From positions 186,001 through 250,000 of the forward strand of contig NC_052114.1 of assembly GCF_012273895.1 (NCBI RefSeq): DNA of 64,000 nucleotides, read 5' to 3'. Source of the stretch: Zerene cesonia (Eukaryota; Arthropoda; Insecta; Lepidoptera; Pieridae). The translations under genes and the position numbers were made by a program. The first letter of the stretch is position 1. Each line of letters begins with the position of its first letter. This document shows, piece after piece, positions 23,121-35,402 of the stretch. The notes under the pieces are model-generated. The model was not told the origin of the DNA and searched no databases. It saw only the letters and a program-made list of their open reading frames with translations.

Positions 23121-23675
23121 GCCAGCAAGGAAGCAAGTGGGCCACCTGACGTTACGTCGACAGCGCCCATGAACACCAGAAACATTGGTTGCTATGCCTG
23201 CCTTTCATTAGAAACGTCACCGTTTAAAAACGAATAGCTTTTTACAGCGTGATCAAAAAAAAAAATTATAAATTAAAAGGTAAAAAATTTGAAATCTTTA
23301 TGAATTAAAAGTCTCATCTATTCTAAAAAAATATCTCGGTATGTAATAATTTTATTTTGTTTCGATATTTGTATAAAATTCTACCTGTCCACTCAGTCAC
23401 ACGTGATTTCTTCACTGTGTAAAACAAAAGGTCCTTGAGACTAAACAAATGATCTGTAATAGATTAAAAGATACGAGGCAAAATATATATTAAAATGACG
23501 AGATCAATCTATGATATTATTTTTAGGAACATCACTGGCGTAGAATAAGTTTTCCTCATACACAATGTAAATAGACACACGGGAACTAACTGTGCACCGC
23601 GGATACGTTCGCGGTCATACCTGCAAACAAAATTATCAACCTCTATTATTTTCGACCTTTTGCTAGTTTAGGGGT
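23121..23675. other. non-coding DNA
   Basis: No gene recognised. Confidence 0.5.
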
Positions 23676-23980
23676 TGCTTCTTATCCGACTGCGATAGAT
23701 GGAGGGTAACGTTTTTCGAGTTTATGTATGTATAAATTGCGTATGCATGCATATGACCACGGCACGCCCTACAGCCCAAACCGCTGGACATATTTTGACA
23801 TATAAGGTATCATTGTAAAATGAATCATTTCAAATAATGAAAATGGCGCCCGCATATTAAAAAAAAAACAAAATTTGAGGTTGATTTTTTTATATTTCTA
23901 TAGCTATATGAATATCAAATGAAAGATCGTAAAATAACCATATCAATAAAACCAAAACTTGGCAGTCGGGTTTTTTATTT
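23676..23980. repeat. probable transposable-element 3' region
   Basis: Runs from 'ttatccgactgcgatagatgg' through a CATG/TATG-rich stretch and 'acgccctacagcccaaaccg' to 'aaacttggcagtcgggtttttt'. The style is that of a retrotransposon 3' region in Lepidoptera, but no second copy is in this window, so the call rests on recognition alone. Confidence 0.4.
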
Positions 23981-24351
23981 CATAACAATAATTCGTCTTA
24001 AAAAAGTATTCACGTGTGCTTGACCCTAGCCTTCATACATTTTCGTTTTAAATTTCACCTAACAGACAGACTCGCATTAGTGTTAATATCGCTAACTTGT
24101 TCAATTATTGGAAAGAATGCTAGCAGCGCAACCTACCCGCATCTCTCTACATAGCTCTGTGACATTTACCACTCATAATAGTGGGTTACATGCTTGATGT
24201 TTGTGTGATAACAGCACCATACGACTTACCTCAACAAATTAACAGTTTTTAGAATTGTGTAGCTTTAATATTTTAGTAGGTATACCACCAACCAAATCAG
24301 TTGGCCGAAATGTCATAAAAAACTAGGTTAAACTATTGTATAATATTGGTG
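23981..24351. other. non-coding DNA
   Basis: Nothing recognised. Confidence 0.5.
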
Positions 24352-24450
24352 AAAAAGGAAAGGATAGACAACTGGAAAGAAGGAATGGATTCGGAAGGGA
24401 AGGAAAGGGAAAGGTGCCTCATCTATTTACCAGCGAATTCTACATTAAGA
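24352..24450 (-). mobile_element. LINE family L1 fragment, inverted
   Basis: Purine-rich 'ggaaaggatagac...aagaaggaatgg' is the inverse of the pyrimidine-rich stretch at 28081-28145. Confidence 0.45.
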
Positions 24451-24826
24451 TGTAATTTGATTTGCTAAGGCAAAACATATGCGAGTTTAATTCTCTACAT
24501 TCATCGATGGCGGGCGAAGTATCCATGGAACAGTACAACATGTCTTAAAAACCTCAGTTAATTTCTAGTCAGGTCTTCTTTAGTTGGGAATAAAAAATAA
24601 ATAACAAAAAAATGTGTGCAATAAATACGTAGATAACTGATTATTTATGGTACCTAGATCCCTCGATACTTGGTGGTCACACTTGATTGGTTCTAATTAT
24701 ATGTTTACATGAAATATTACTCATTTTCACTTGTGAATTATTTCTGTTTGCCTCTATATATTACTTACTTAGGCCCGTGTTACTCAGTATTTATTTTTAT
24801 ATTTTTGTATATTAAACTTTCCTTAT

Positions 24827-25111
24827 CATAGTCATCATCATGATCCACAACATGTTGCTGGGCTTGGATGTTCAGGCCACAATCCACCACGCCACCACTA
24901 GCCAAGCGTGGGTTGGCAGATGTCGCATGTCGTCGAACTTTTGATTTTCGTATCTGCTCCCTCACATGTTTACCCACGACGTTTCCAGCTGTGATGTGGA
25001 TTGCACGGATAAATTGAAAAATCTATTTGCACACTTGTCTGATATCGAACCTTCCTCTGTACGACCGAATTGCGAGGTCCTAACCACTGAGCCACTACTG
25101 CTCGCCACCAA
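24827..25111 (-). mobile_element. tRNA-derived SINE with target duplication
   Basis: On the minus strand the element starts near 25111 with 'gagcagtagtggctcagtgg', has an A box (25094-25081, TGGCTCAGTGGTTA) and a B box (25051-25041, GGTTCGATATC), and ends in 'catgatgatgac'. It is flanked by the direct repeat TTTCCTTAT (24818-24826 and 25112-25120), a 9-base target duplication. It is longer than the SINE at 14721 but shares the head. Frames of 62-75 codons inside it are not genes. Confidence 0.85.
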
Positions 25112-25237
25112 TTTCCTTATATTTATATCAACAAGTAACTTTTCAAGGCTATAGAAACTATCCTTCGCGAGTACGCACATAGAAATCACAGTAATAGATA
25201 AAACGAAGCATTAAATATCCTAACCGCTAAATTATCA

Positions 25238-25367
25238 CAACTAGGCCAAATTTAAAAGGGACCACTCAGGAGGCACCCAGCTTTGGAAAAAAGTCATAAA
25301 ACTCATCCGTTCACAAATACATGATACAGTCCAAGAAGTGATACATTTTTTAAGTCGCTTGAAAATA
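25238..25367 (+). repeat. dispersed repeat family B copy
   Basis: 'actaggccaaatttaaaaggg', 'aggcacccagctttgg', 'tcatccgttcac' and a final 'taagtcgcttgaaaa' follow the family B order, with strong decay. Confidence 0.6.
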
Positions 25368-25810
25368 AAGCAAGTAACAAATTATGGGTATCATAGACAA
25401 ACGCAACTAGCCATAATTTCGAATAACATTTATTTTCATATGGACCTGATTTTAAAAGCTTTCAACATAAAAAATTATGGAGTCATATCATCTTATCTTC
25501 ACTTAGAATTAATTCACTTATATCTTTGTTTTTAATCTTTTAAATGCCTTTCACTGGTGCTCAGTCATATGAACGGACAGACAAAATGTTCAAAATTCGC
25601 TTAACATTATTATTAGGCGTAAGTGTGCGTGTACATTTGGTAAGTTTTAGGCGTTTTACTTTACTGAAACAAAAGATGTCGAAAAATCATCATCCTTAAG
25701 TATGTCTTACTTTGGAGTAATATATACATCTATCTACTATCACAGGACAGTTCTATGGTATCTTAATTATATTTTATTATCATAATATGTAAAATTTATA
25801 TGATTATAAA

Positions 25811-25945
25811 AGAGCAACTACAGAGTTTCTTGCCGGCTCTTCCCCGTAAAAACTGCCTTCCGAACCGGTGGTAAATGTTAAAACCATGTTATGACGATTC
25901 AAAAATGCTTCTAGAAGAATATATCTTATTGAATAAATAAATGTT
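25811..25945 (+). mobile_element. LINE 3' end, second family
   Basis: 'agagtttcttgccggctctt', 'ctgccttccgaaccggtggt', 'gacgattcaaaaatgctt' and a final 'ttgaataaataaatg' form the 3' end of a non-LTR retrotransposon very common in lepidopteran DNA. 5'-truncated, with no coding part. Confidence 0.6.
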
Positions 25946-26143
25946 TGTGTATTAGTCAAGGACTTCGTGAAGGGTGTAGTGTCGTGAAGGTATATTGAAT
26001 CTTTTGAAACAAATAAGGTTGAATATTTCTATTTAAGGGTGAAACTAAAAAACTAAATTTTGCACGTAATGTGTACTAGTAATATTGTACAGAGGAAATA
26101 TTTGTTTGTTTGATTGTTGCGATTTAACTCAAAAACCGTCATA

Positions 26144-26192
26144 AGAGTCCCGTGTCCCAGCAGAGGGAACCTATTAGGGCTGATCATGATGA
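26144..26192 (+). mobile_element. SINE tail fragment
   Basis: 'gtgtcccagcagagggaacc' followed by 'gggctgatcatgatga' matches the tail of the SINE at 14721-14900; the tRNA-like head is missing. Confidence 0.7.
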
Positions 26193-26463
26193 AATCAAAA
26201 ATTACTGAATCGGTCATCATTAATATGCAGGATATTATTTTACAATCAAATTAAAATACATTTAAATTTTACTGAATTACATACAGTACAATTTAACAAT
26301 TAGCAATGTTTTTATCAATCTGCTTGTAATTTGCATATACAACATTCTTCTTATTTATACAAATTTTATAATTGAAAAAGTATAAGTACATGCATGCATT
26401 TGAATAATTTTTTAACAAAAAACTGTACCAGTTTCAAATTGACTATCTGTAAGAGGTGTCGGA

Positions 26464-26605
26464 ACTAGACCAAATTTTAATGGGACACCAGCGCTAGAAT
26501 AATAAAGAACCAAATCGGTTCATCCAGTCGAAAGTTTTGATGAAACAAACCCAAGGAAATACAGTCGAATTGAGTATCTCCACATTTATGGAGTCGGTTA
26601 AAAAT
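26464..26605 (+). repeat. dispersed repeat family B, best copy
   Basis: Runs from 'actagaccaaattttaatgg' through 'aaatcggttcatccagtcg' and 'acagtcgaattgag' to 'ggagtcggttaaaa'. Two opposed short frames (65 and 95 codons) across it are not genes. Confidence 0.7.
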
Positions 26606-27428
26606 CTAAAGAATAAAAAAAGTTCGAACATTGTTTTTAAATTTTTCAAATATTTAAAAACTGCATTTATTGCTTTGAAGAAATTAGAAAAACATATACA
26701 TGAATCGTTAAATTCTTCTGTAATTACCATATAATTACTTCTTACATAAAACCACTTGTAAATGTGACTGCATGCGCGCAAAGAGCTGTAATGTGTATGA
26801 GTCTTTAGATGTAGTTTTAGATTCTATCCATACTTTATTATCTATGACCATCGTATTATCACGAGTCTTAATTTAATTACGCAGTAAAAAAACATATGCC
26901 CAAAATAAAAATAAAAAGCAAATAAATTTATCATACAATTAAGATAATGAGAATGATTTATAATAATATAATTTGTTTTAATTACTGTAAAAGCGTGCAT
27001 TTTGCGTAAATATTTTTCTAAATTATAATTTTTTTTATCTTAAACGCACATTTCTAGCGAGTGAAGCCGCATAATTTATTTGGCTCTGTTTATTTTGTTA
27101 ATTAAATTAAAAACAAACAGTTATGAGTGATTCCATTCACTTATATGAATTTAACCTGCACTTATAAACATTATTTTCCGTTGAATATCGTGCACTATTT
27201 AAAATATTATATCCTCTATTATGGCGGTACTGCGATACTTTCTCTTATTCTATGTTTTTGTTTCTTTTTTTTGTATGTAATGTCTCTTTTGTGTAACGCT
27301 GTTTTTCAAATAAATGAGTTTTCTGTCTTCTCTCGCATTGTGTTGCGTTATATATTTATATAAATATTCATTTACCATCGTTGTGTCAATTAAAATGTCA
27401 GTGAGTGACACTGAAAATATATATTGTA
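26606..27428. other. AT-rich non-coding DNA
   Basis: No gene recognised. Confidence 0.5.
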
Positions 27429-27609
27429 CTAGCTGACCCGGCAAACGCTGTTCTGCCTTATTCTTATAATTTAGGGTTATAAATAATAGATGTTGGCTGA
27501 TTCTCAGACCTACTCGATATACACACAAAATTTCATTTGAATCGGTCCACCCGTTTCGTAGGTGTAAGGTAACTAACATTGTGACACGAGAATTTTATAT
27601 ACAGGAAGA
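27429..27609 (-). mobile_element. non-autonomous Helitron, second subfamily
   Basis: On the minus strand it starts A|TC (27609-27608), with 'ttcctgtatataaaattctcg', and ends CTAG|T (27432-27429). Both ends are intact and the insertion lies between A and T. The sequence between (for example 'tttgccgggtcagctag') differs from the elements at 9719 and 52072. A 109-codon minus frame overlaps it and is not a gene. Confidence 0.8.
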
Positions 27610-28070
27610 TAAACTTTTATAAATAATTGAAGTATGGTTAGATATCGTGGTTAACTTCATACAACTACTCAATAATGCTCCTGGATAAAATTCGAGAAAC
27701 AAAAACGCTTTGCAAATAGTGAATAGATTTAGATCTGTTGTGTTTATTCGCAGTAAATAAAAATACGCAGTATTATATCGTTTGGCTCATTTTATTATTA
27801 CAAAAGCAAAAAAGTAACGTTTAAAACAAACTGGTACTACATTGGAGCGCTGTAAATCTTCTGAATGTCATCCCGCAGAGAGGAAATTATGGTCATTGAT
27901 TAGTCGTTCATTAATCTACTACGTATATTTAGATTCCTAGAAAATAGTTAAGTACTTTTTAAAGAATTTGGTTTTAATATATATGTAACGAAATTAGAAT
28001 ATTTTTTGTCTTAGAATGTGTTTATAAAATAGTTATGCTTCTGTTTTGTAAAATTTATGTCAAAGCAAAA
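27610..28070. other. AT-rich non-coding DNA
   Basis: Nothing recognised. Confidence 0.5.
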
Positions 28071-28180
28071 CCCGGTAGCCCGTATCCTTTTCCTCACCCT
28101 TCCCAGTCCATTCCTTCTTTCCAGTAGTGAATCTTTCCTTATCCCTAACCGCTTTATGAAAAGAAGCGGTAAGGGATGAG
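28071..28180 (+). mobile_element. LINE family L1 fragment ending in a hairpin
   Basis: The pyrimidine-rich stretch 'cacccttcccagtcc' links it to the L1 copies. At its right end ATCCCTAACCGCTT (28141-28154) and AAGCGGTAAGGGAT (28164-28177) pair with a single mismatch around a 9-base loop. Confidence 0.5.
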
Positions 28181-29849
28181 CAGGGTTCCTGTTTATTACT
28201 GATCGAACAATACTTTTTTTATGTTTGAAATAATTTTGATGTTGAAAAAAAATGTTTGTTTATTTTTAGCAATAAATTAATTTCATTTATAACTTTATTT
28301 CAAAGTACCAGGCGTACAGAAAGCATAAGGAGTTCTGTAAGGATCACGACGTCATATTATAATCAATTTATGTTAATGCACTTATCGGTCTGCATTTCGC
28401 GAATGTCGCACCTGCGCTGCTAACTGTACCGTAAATACGTATTAATATAAAGATTACTATGTTTGTAAGGATATTTATAAAAAACTGGTTAACAACCAGA
28501 GCCATTGAAAGTGCGTAGGTTAAAGCTTCCGCGGCATATATTAAAAACTCAGTATGTTATCAATATTATACAAGTGGTATCTGCTGAAAAATAGTACAAA
28601 ATTTTAGTTTGCAGCCTTGTTTGTTAAACACTCCGATAAGCACAAGTGTTTTATACATTTCTTTTCATATGTTTCTAAATGCGTAAAAAATCATTCTTAA
28701 AATTCCGTCACCGATTTAAATACAAAATAATGAAAATTCGTCAGTTTTTTTTATAGATTAAATAAACATGTATGTATTTTGCTAATGATCTTATAAAATA
28801 TAAATAAATAAAAGACGGCATTTCTCGATATAAACTCGCAGAATAGATTCACTCATATAGTACATCTATTTTCGATACAGATTTCTCCGCTAGAAATTCT
28901 CAAAAATATTTATTTTTGATACTACATGATTATTTAATTTAGTTTTAACGACTTGTTTGCAGATGGCCGTCGTATGAAGGATGAATGAACAAAAAGGAAG
29001 GAAGTTTAATATGTCAAGGAAATTTTGTCCTTAAATATTATCAACTTACGGTGTCCTTGCGTATCCTTGGAGTGGATAAGACGTACTTGAACTGCAGTTA
29101 TTAACCCAGAATAATAAAATTACTTAGATTGTACAAGCAAGAGGTTATCTCTCAAATCAGGGAAGTTTGAAGGAAACCTAGGAAGGAACTACAAAATCCT
29201 TATTAACGGAGTAATTTTAGATGATATAGGGTTCCGGAATGAATTATAATAATTATTGTAACAAACGATTTGTATTGAATGATTTGTACAATCGTATGCG
29301 ACTCATAAAATACTGATACTTTGTTGTTTCGTACAGACACGTAACATTACTCACTTTTAGTATAAATCGAGCAGTTAACGTCTGATTTTCACCTCTCATT
29401 AATGTTTTTCATATTATTTATATGTAACATGGATTTGATCTTTGTTATTTGAAATTTTATGCAGATCTCTTCACCACCGATCGAAGGAGACCCATCAACT
29501 GTTTCGATCACAAACTCTGATATAAAGACAGGCACGTCTCCCGTCAGAGGCGCATGAGCTGACAGGCAGGACGGATCCGGGCGGCCCTACATGGCCACTC
29601 CAAATAGAGCCCGCTGAACGCCGCGGGAATAATAATTGAATTGTAAGAATCCTTCCTTGCTTTTGGTGAGCACTATTTAAAGAACAAAGCAATGAATCAC
29701 GGGCGATGCTGTCGCTTATTGTTTGGTCGTTACGACGTGGATGACGTAGCGCGGCTCTTGATAGAAAAATTTGATCTAAGCGAATTAGCGATAAACAAAT
29801 ACTGTAAAATCAGTGCAGTCTTAAACAAGTACTGAAATAAACATAGTTT
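28181..29849. other. non-coding DNA with one GC-rich patch
   Basis: No gene recognised. At 29515-29630 a GC-rich patch gives a 65-codon minus-strand frame without a known domain; it could be a regulatory patch or an old repeat. Confidence 0.5.
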
Positions 29850-30006
29850 GACATAAGTAATAAGATAAAGTCATGAAGTTATTGTACTTTTACTGATCTT
29901 TGATAAGCGTGCAAAGTATGAATGTAAAGTAAATATTAAACCTATCCGTTAAATGCGGGTCAAAATTGTCTAAAGGAGTTGGTTTTGACGGTCATAGAGG
30001 TGATGC
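29850..30006 (+). repeat. dispersed repeat family A, copy 3
   Basis: 'aagtaataagataaag', 'tattgtacttttactgatc', 'tatccgttaaatgcgggtc', 'aaaggagttggtt' and 'aggtgatgcta' match the family order, with small insertions. Confidence 0.7.
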
Positions 30007-31483
30007 TAATAAAAGTGTGTTAAAAATAGGCAATCAATAGAAATGAAACGAAAGTTTGCGCATGTTTATTGGCAAGTTATGTGCTCGATCATCTAAAGCA
30101 TCTCAATTGTTTTGTTTCACTATTGACTTTTATTAAGAAAAATTAAGTAAAGTCTAGCATCTGATCATACTTTTCACAGGGGTCCATAATGGTATATTTG
30201 ATAGTTATTAGACTACCGTTAAAGTATATATAAATCAAATTGGAGGATGGAGTTTCATATTTCATTACTGTTTCTAAAATGGTGTTAAATAACTTATTTA
30301 AAAATGTAAATAAATCTCCATATACTTAAATATAACAGTTCAAAATAGACATTTAGAAATTTTCCTTCCTCCACTAATTGCTTCTATTTGGTTCTCGTTT
30401 TAGAAACGATCTCTTATGATTCGGTGTGTTAGTGGTTTGGTTGTTGGGAGCATTAATGCCTCTAATACGAACTGATATGAATTACATAACGTAAGGGCGT
30501 GATCAACGTATAATAGCTACATTAAGAATCGCTTATCCAAATTTAGTTAATTAATTAGCTACACGGAGAAAGCCTGGAGTCGTAAACAGATGTGGTGAAG
30601 TAACAAAATTTACCATATTATCTTTTAATCGTCCTCGACCAATTATAACTACAACAATTTCACTTATTTTCTAATATATTCATCAATTTTATATGCAACA
30701 ATGTTTACTTTAAAATAAATCACGCGATTATTTTCTATTATTATAATAATGCAGTACCAGTTATTTACGTTTAAGCATAATATTATGTCTATTGTTTCGA
30801 ATAAATCGTTTCACAATGTAAAAAATAATACATAATTACTGTATGTTTTTGTTTAGTGAATATAAATAGAAGTATGACTGAAATATTTTATAGTATGGAA
30901 ACACTTCTATACTTTCGACCACTTCATTTACAGCAGATATATCTAACGGTGGTAGGTATCCAACGATGAGCGACTTTTTGAAATTGCTCCAGTAGTAATA
31001 TAAAGAATATTTAGTTCGGCGTGAAGTGACGCTTGATGATAAATTAATTATGGCATTCTGGGCCATAATTCATTAAAAAACTTTCAGTTGCATGAAAGAA
31101 GAGCGATTTTTTGTTAATAACGTAACATCAGCAAAGATAAGCATCTCACTATAACACATACATGATAATTCGTTTCATTATCGACAGTTATAGAAGCATT
31201 TAATTAATTCAATATGCGCTTAATTGTACGTTGTCGTGAAATTGCGGACGTTTAATGTGCATTTTATGAGTTTTTTGGACGTAATATTTTTAGATGGACG
31301 AAAATGGTAAGGTATAGAACAAAATATAAATAAAATAATATCACATTTTGTATTATTTGTACATGTTTGATGGTGCTTTGGATTAGTATGTGTGTGGTGC
31401 GTGAGTACTTTAATGTTACTGTGTGTGTGTAACTAATATTATTGAACTATTTTGGAATAGTAAATATTTCTTCTATTTTATTA
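30007..31483. other. AT-rich non-coding DNA
   Basis: No gene or repeat recognised. Confidence 0.5.
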
Positions 31484-31630
31484 CTAGCGGTAAATATACA
31501 GCTTATAGCCTAGCAGCTCAATAAATGGGCTATCTAACATTGTCAGAAAATTTCAAATCGGACCAGTAGTTCCTGAGATTAGTGCATTCAAAAAACAAAC
31601 AAACTCTTCAGCTTTATAATATTAGTATAG
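31484..31630 (-). mobile_element. Helitron relic
   Basis: Minus-strand end CTAG|T (31487-31484, next base T). The start side has 'actaatattataaagctg' and 'gtttgtttgttttttgaatg'; the middle has 'aactactggtccgatttg'. The first two bases are degraded. Confidence 0.7.
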
Positions 31631-32200
31631 TATAGTTACCTCATATGTGTACAACTGAATGAAAGGCAAGTAGATGGAAGATTTAGGAACGATATTGGCT
31701 AAGTGTAATGGCAAAAAAATTTAAAGTTATTTAAAATAATAAGTAGTAGTAGTAATAGTTAATAAGTAGTAGTAATATTTGTTACATTACGTGTTATTTT
31801 TAGCAATGTTCAGACACGTATAGTGTTGTGCATTTGGAATAGGACTCTTTGTATAATGTAATGTCTATTGTGAAATAAACTTGGTATATGGATGTTCACC
31901 TTTTTTTTTAGATGCCATATGTACAAATGATGATGAATAAATTACAATTAACAATAATTTCCAAACGTATAAAATTAATAAGAATAACGTAGCGAATACA
32001 GAACGCCTCGTCAGTTAGCTATAAAATAATTGTAGATTTCATAATAGGTTGTCGGTATGAAGAAATTCAATAAAATATATAGATATATATGAGGTTTTCG
32101 ATGAAATTCCTGGCGGCATCGGCAGTTTTATCACGTAGTGGCGTAATCACGTTATATCTAGCTACTGGTATACGCCTACACCACTTCGCTTATTGAGTGA
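31631..32200. other. AT-rich non-coding DNA
   Basis: A short GTAGTA/AATA-rich low-complexity stretch lies at 31738-31780. Nothing else. Confidence 0.5.
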
Positions 32201-32260
32201 CTAGCTGCGCCCGCGGGTCTGCTCGCTGTCTACAGATATTTGTGAAAGTTAGTGGTAGCT
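32201..32260 (-). mobile_element. Helitron 3' end fragment
   Basis: The minus-strand end 'cccgcgggcgcagCTAG' is followed by T (plus strand A at 32200). The rest of the element is not recognisable. Confidence 0.45.
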
Positions 32261-32904
32261 TGTGGATATTACACAGATTTTATATGTACTTTAAATGAGT
32301 GAATAAAATCATGGTTTCGTAAATCCGTTATCTATCTAACCTATGTGATACGCACACAACGTGTTTAAGATAAAACGTATTATTATTTTTTAATCATGTG
32401 GAATGATGTCACAACTGAAATTGGTAAGGATATTAATATTTATGGCAATAAAAACCCTGTCTGCTTTATTATAGCAACGGAAATACAAATACAGTAATAT
32501 GTATAATAAATTTGACGCTATATTGTAAAAAGTTACGATTTTATCAGATCTTATTAATAAATGCTAGCCCATTAAAGGACGTTTAACTTTTTGACCGGCG
32601 GACTGAAATGTTAATAAATAATATTTTGCCTATTTTGTAAGTTTGTTTACTTTTACGTTTCCTTATGTTTCGTCTAGCTGCAACTATGGTCTAGACTGGA
32701 GACGTAAATGAAATAAAGGTAAGTCTTGTTTCTTAAGCTTCCTCCTTTAAATAGCGACATTTTTCCTTCAAATGGTAATAGTGCGGAATCGCCTTCGTTG
32801 GTTTGATATAATGTGGAATTTAACACGGCTTGAAATAATGCATTCATGTAAACACGTTATGGTATAGATTGCGTAACGTGTGGAGCGTTCTCGGGTATGA
32901 GAGA
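32261..32904. other. AT-rich non-coding DNA
   Basis: Nothing recognised. Confidence 0.5.
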
Positions 32905-33065
32905 ACTCAATCACGCTGGAACTACTGAACGGATTTTGATAAAATTTGGTATATAGACAGGGTATGAGCTGACTTGGGTGATAGAATACTTTTATCCCGA
33001 TTAAATGCTCCCTTGGGATAAAACAGGGATCCTTTTATTTGGGTGGAGCCGGGACGAGCGTCTAA
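32905..33065 (+). mobile_element. Helitron 3' half
   Basis: 'gaactactgaacggattttg', 'aatttggtatatagacagg', 'cttttatcccg' and the end 'gggacgagcgtCTAA' followed by T match the 3' half of the Helitrons here; CTAA fits the CTRR end. The start is lost. Confidence 0.6.
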
Positions 33066-33504
33066 TATTATGCAATATATTAAGATAACATTTTATTGAA
33101 TAGATTGATAAATTAATTACTATTGAAATAGAAAATTGTTGCTTTAAGTGATAAATTATTATGTATCAAGAATTTTCGTTTTGATTCCATATGATGACAG
33201 TCAGAGCTCAGATTAAAAACCGTAGCGTACGATTGTATTGTATACATACCCCCCCCCCCAACTTTAATGCGAGGAATTGTAAACCACAACCACGTAGATG
33301 AATACTTCCTATCACAGTAAAATATTTAGTTAACATCATCAGTAGAGGAAGCTGGTACTATTTCCTATCGTGGCTGCTTCCTGATCATCAATTCTTTATG
33401 TTTGGTAATAAATCCTTGCTACGTGCCGCTTCGATGTTTCCTCGAAAATTGGAGACAAATTGGAGATTCCTGTAATCTTAAGTGTAATATGGGATACTTG
33501 TTAT
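33066..33504. other. non-coding DNA with an 11-C run
   Basis: A run of 11 C lies at 33249-33259, rare in such AT-rich DNA. No gene recognised. Confidence 0.6.
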
Positions 33505-33815
33505 ATAATAGCGAGCAACTGAGCTGGCGGTTCGCTTGAGAGAGCCAAGTCCACCGTCCATGAACATTCGCAGAGGTAGGGCTCCTGCGAATGCATCGTC
33601 CGCTTTTTTGGGGATAAGGAAAAGATGACAGGAAAGAAAGAATAGAATAGGAAGGATGAGGAAAATGAAACCAGCCCCCTGCACTTCCGCTCACCGCTCG
33701 AACGGTACCCAGCAATCGCATGCTATTTTATCTTCTGTGGGGTGTGGCACCTTTCCTGGTGCGAGCTGGTACAATTCGTGCCGATGCGTACTCGAGTCCC
33801 ACACTTAAAAGCAAC
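33505..33815 (-). mobile_element. LINE family L1, longest 3' fragment
   Basis: On the minus strand it reads 'gtgtgggactcgagtacgc', 'cgaattgtaccagctcgcacc', 'atagcatgcgattgctggg', the pyrimidine-rich stretch, then 'gcgaatgttcatggacggtgg' and 'ctcaagcgaaccgcc'. The order equals that at 58149-58380, and the end fits the tail at 235-412. Frames of 68 and 100 codons inside it are repeat-derived. Confidence 0.7.
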
Positions 33816-34029
33816 ACTAACAACGCTATACAATATAAATATTTTTTATTAAAAAAGTCACCACCTACGTCACTAGGGAGGTTCCACTCCAATTTCTGAT
33901 ATTGTACCAAAAGGAAATAATTTCCTATAATAGAATTCTATATTATTGATGTCAGTTTTAGTAATTATACGTATGTATATACAATTTTCGTCAAAACTAC
34001 CGTACAATTAATATCACAATATTTAAGTA
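33816..34029. other. AT-rich non-coding DNA
   Basis: Nothing recognised. Confidence 0.5.
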
Positions 34030-34200
34030 CAAGCCAAACACTTTACCCGGGTGTATTAGTGATAATGTGTGCGTTGTGTGAGTGAAAACAAACAAACATA
34101 CACATACACAAGCCGACGTCACCCGGATGTCGCTTCATAGTTGGGTATGTGCGGCTCGTCGTGCGTAGAAAGTGTCGTCGGGAGGGGCTTTTATAGCTTA
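34030..34200. promoter_or_regulatory. CpG-enriched patch
   Basis: CpG-richer than the flanks, with a CRE half-site (GACGTCAC) near 34117 and 'ggggcttttatag' at its right end. No exon signal. Regulatory role inferred from composition only. Confidence 0.2.
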
Positions 34201-35402
34201 CGACACGATAACGTATACCAGTGCGATAAATAAGACGACCACGATAACATATTTATTTGAGTTTAATAAAACGGTGAAGTGTTAAATCAAAAATGAGTTT
34301 CAGTGGAATTTACTAACTACGTTGAATAAATCATTCCATTACTTAATTTTTTTAACACTTTCCTTAGCTTATTAATAAAGTTAAAACAACGAGAAACGAC
34401 TGTTGAAAAAGGCTAATAAAAACTGAATATTATACTATTGTAAAAAATTGCTTGCCTAACCCGGTACATAAGAATTATTTTATTTAACTTATTTTTAAAA
34501 GACACACCATATTTAAATTCTATGTATCTGTACATGCACATGTACATGCTGCATATGTTAGGGTAAGGGATATATAGATAGATAAATAGCATAACTCAAA
34601 TAAATAAAAGTAGCATGAAATTTGAATCAGTTTATGCGAATTGACAAAACAATTAGAATAATTCTTCCGACCTCAATTAATTATATTATTTATTCAAATA
34701 TATTAGTGGCGTGTCGGGCGCAGTAAGTGGCCCGATACCTGCGCACCGGGCGCTATATATTACCATCGTGAGACGTGGCCAATGCCATGGAATACCTAAT
34801 TACATTGGGTTTCTAGACTAGAGAAAATTCGTCTAAACCCAACTCTCACTGCTCGTCCTTTTGTTACTCATTCTACCCCACACGGTTTTATGTAATATCT
34901 ATCGGTTAAATCAATTGGTGGATAAAATAGTGGTTTCTTTTTAAATTGTACTTCCTGACACAAGTAGCAAAATTTTACTTGCATCTATATTAGATTGTTT
35001 GAAATTCATTTAAATGCTGATGCTTCAGAAACTTTCAAGTTATGTTTTATCGAAATAGACTGCCTGCACATTAAAATAGACTTTTTAAGATTATTAACCT
35101 GGACTAAGTTGGTTCACCTTGAGTAATATAAGAAGTTGTAATTGCCCCCGTACTTAGGTGTCATCGTCGTGTTATTAATTGCCAATAGTTATGTCACCGT
35201 TCATACTGCTTGCAAAAACCACATCACGACTGCTATTCCTTACATTGTATGGCCATTTAAGATGTAAACTAAGATACAGTCATTTATCGGAAAAAAACCG
35301 TTCTGCCATAACAGCCGGATCGTTAAATTTGTATCGATATTTTTACAATGACATTGTTTATGCAAAGATTCCAATAAAAAATCCAGATATTGTTAGCTCC
35401 GT
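34201..35402. other. non-coding DNA
   Basis: A GC-rich patch at 34708-34790 contains GGGCGC near 34715 and its partner GCGCCC-like words near 34740. The 99-codon plus frame at 35179-35478 has no recognisable domain. Confidence 0.45.

Noticed and set aside
27250..27579. 109-codon minus frame as a gene
   Set aside because: Mostly inside the Helitron at 27429-27609.
33419..33721. 100- and 68-codon minus frames as genes
   Set aside because: They lie inside the inverted LINE family L1 3' fragment, which is untranslated in the parent element.
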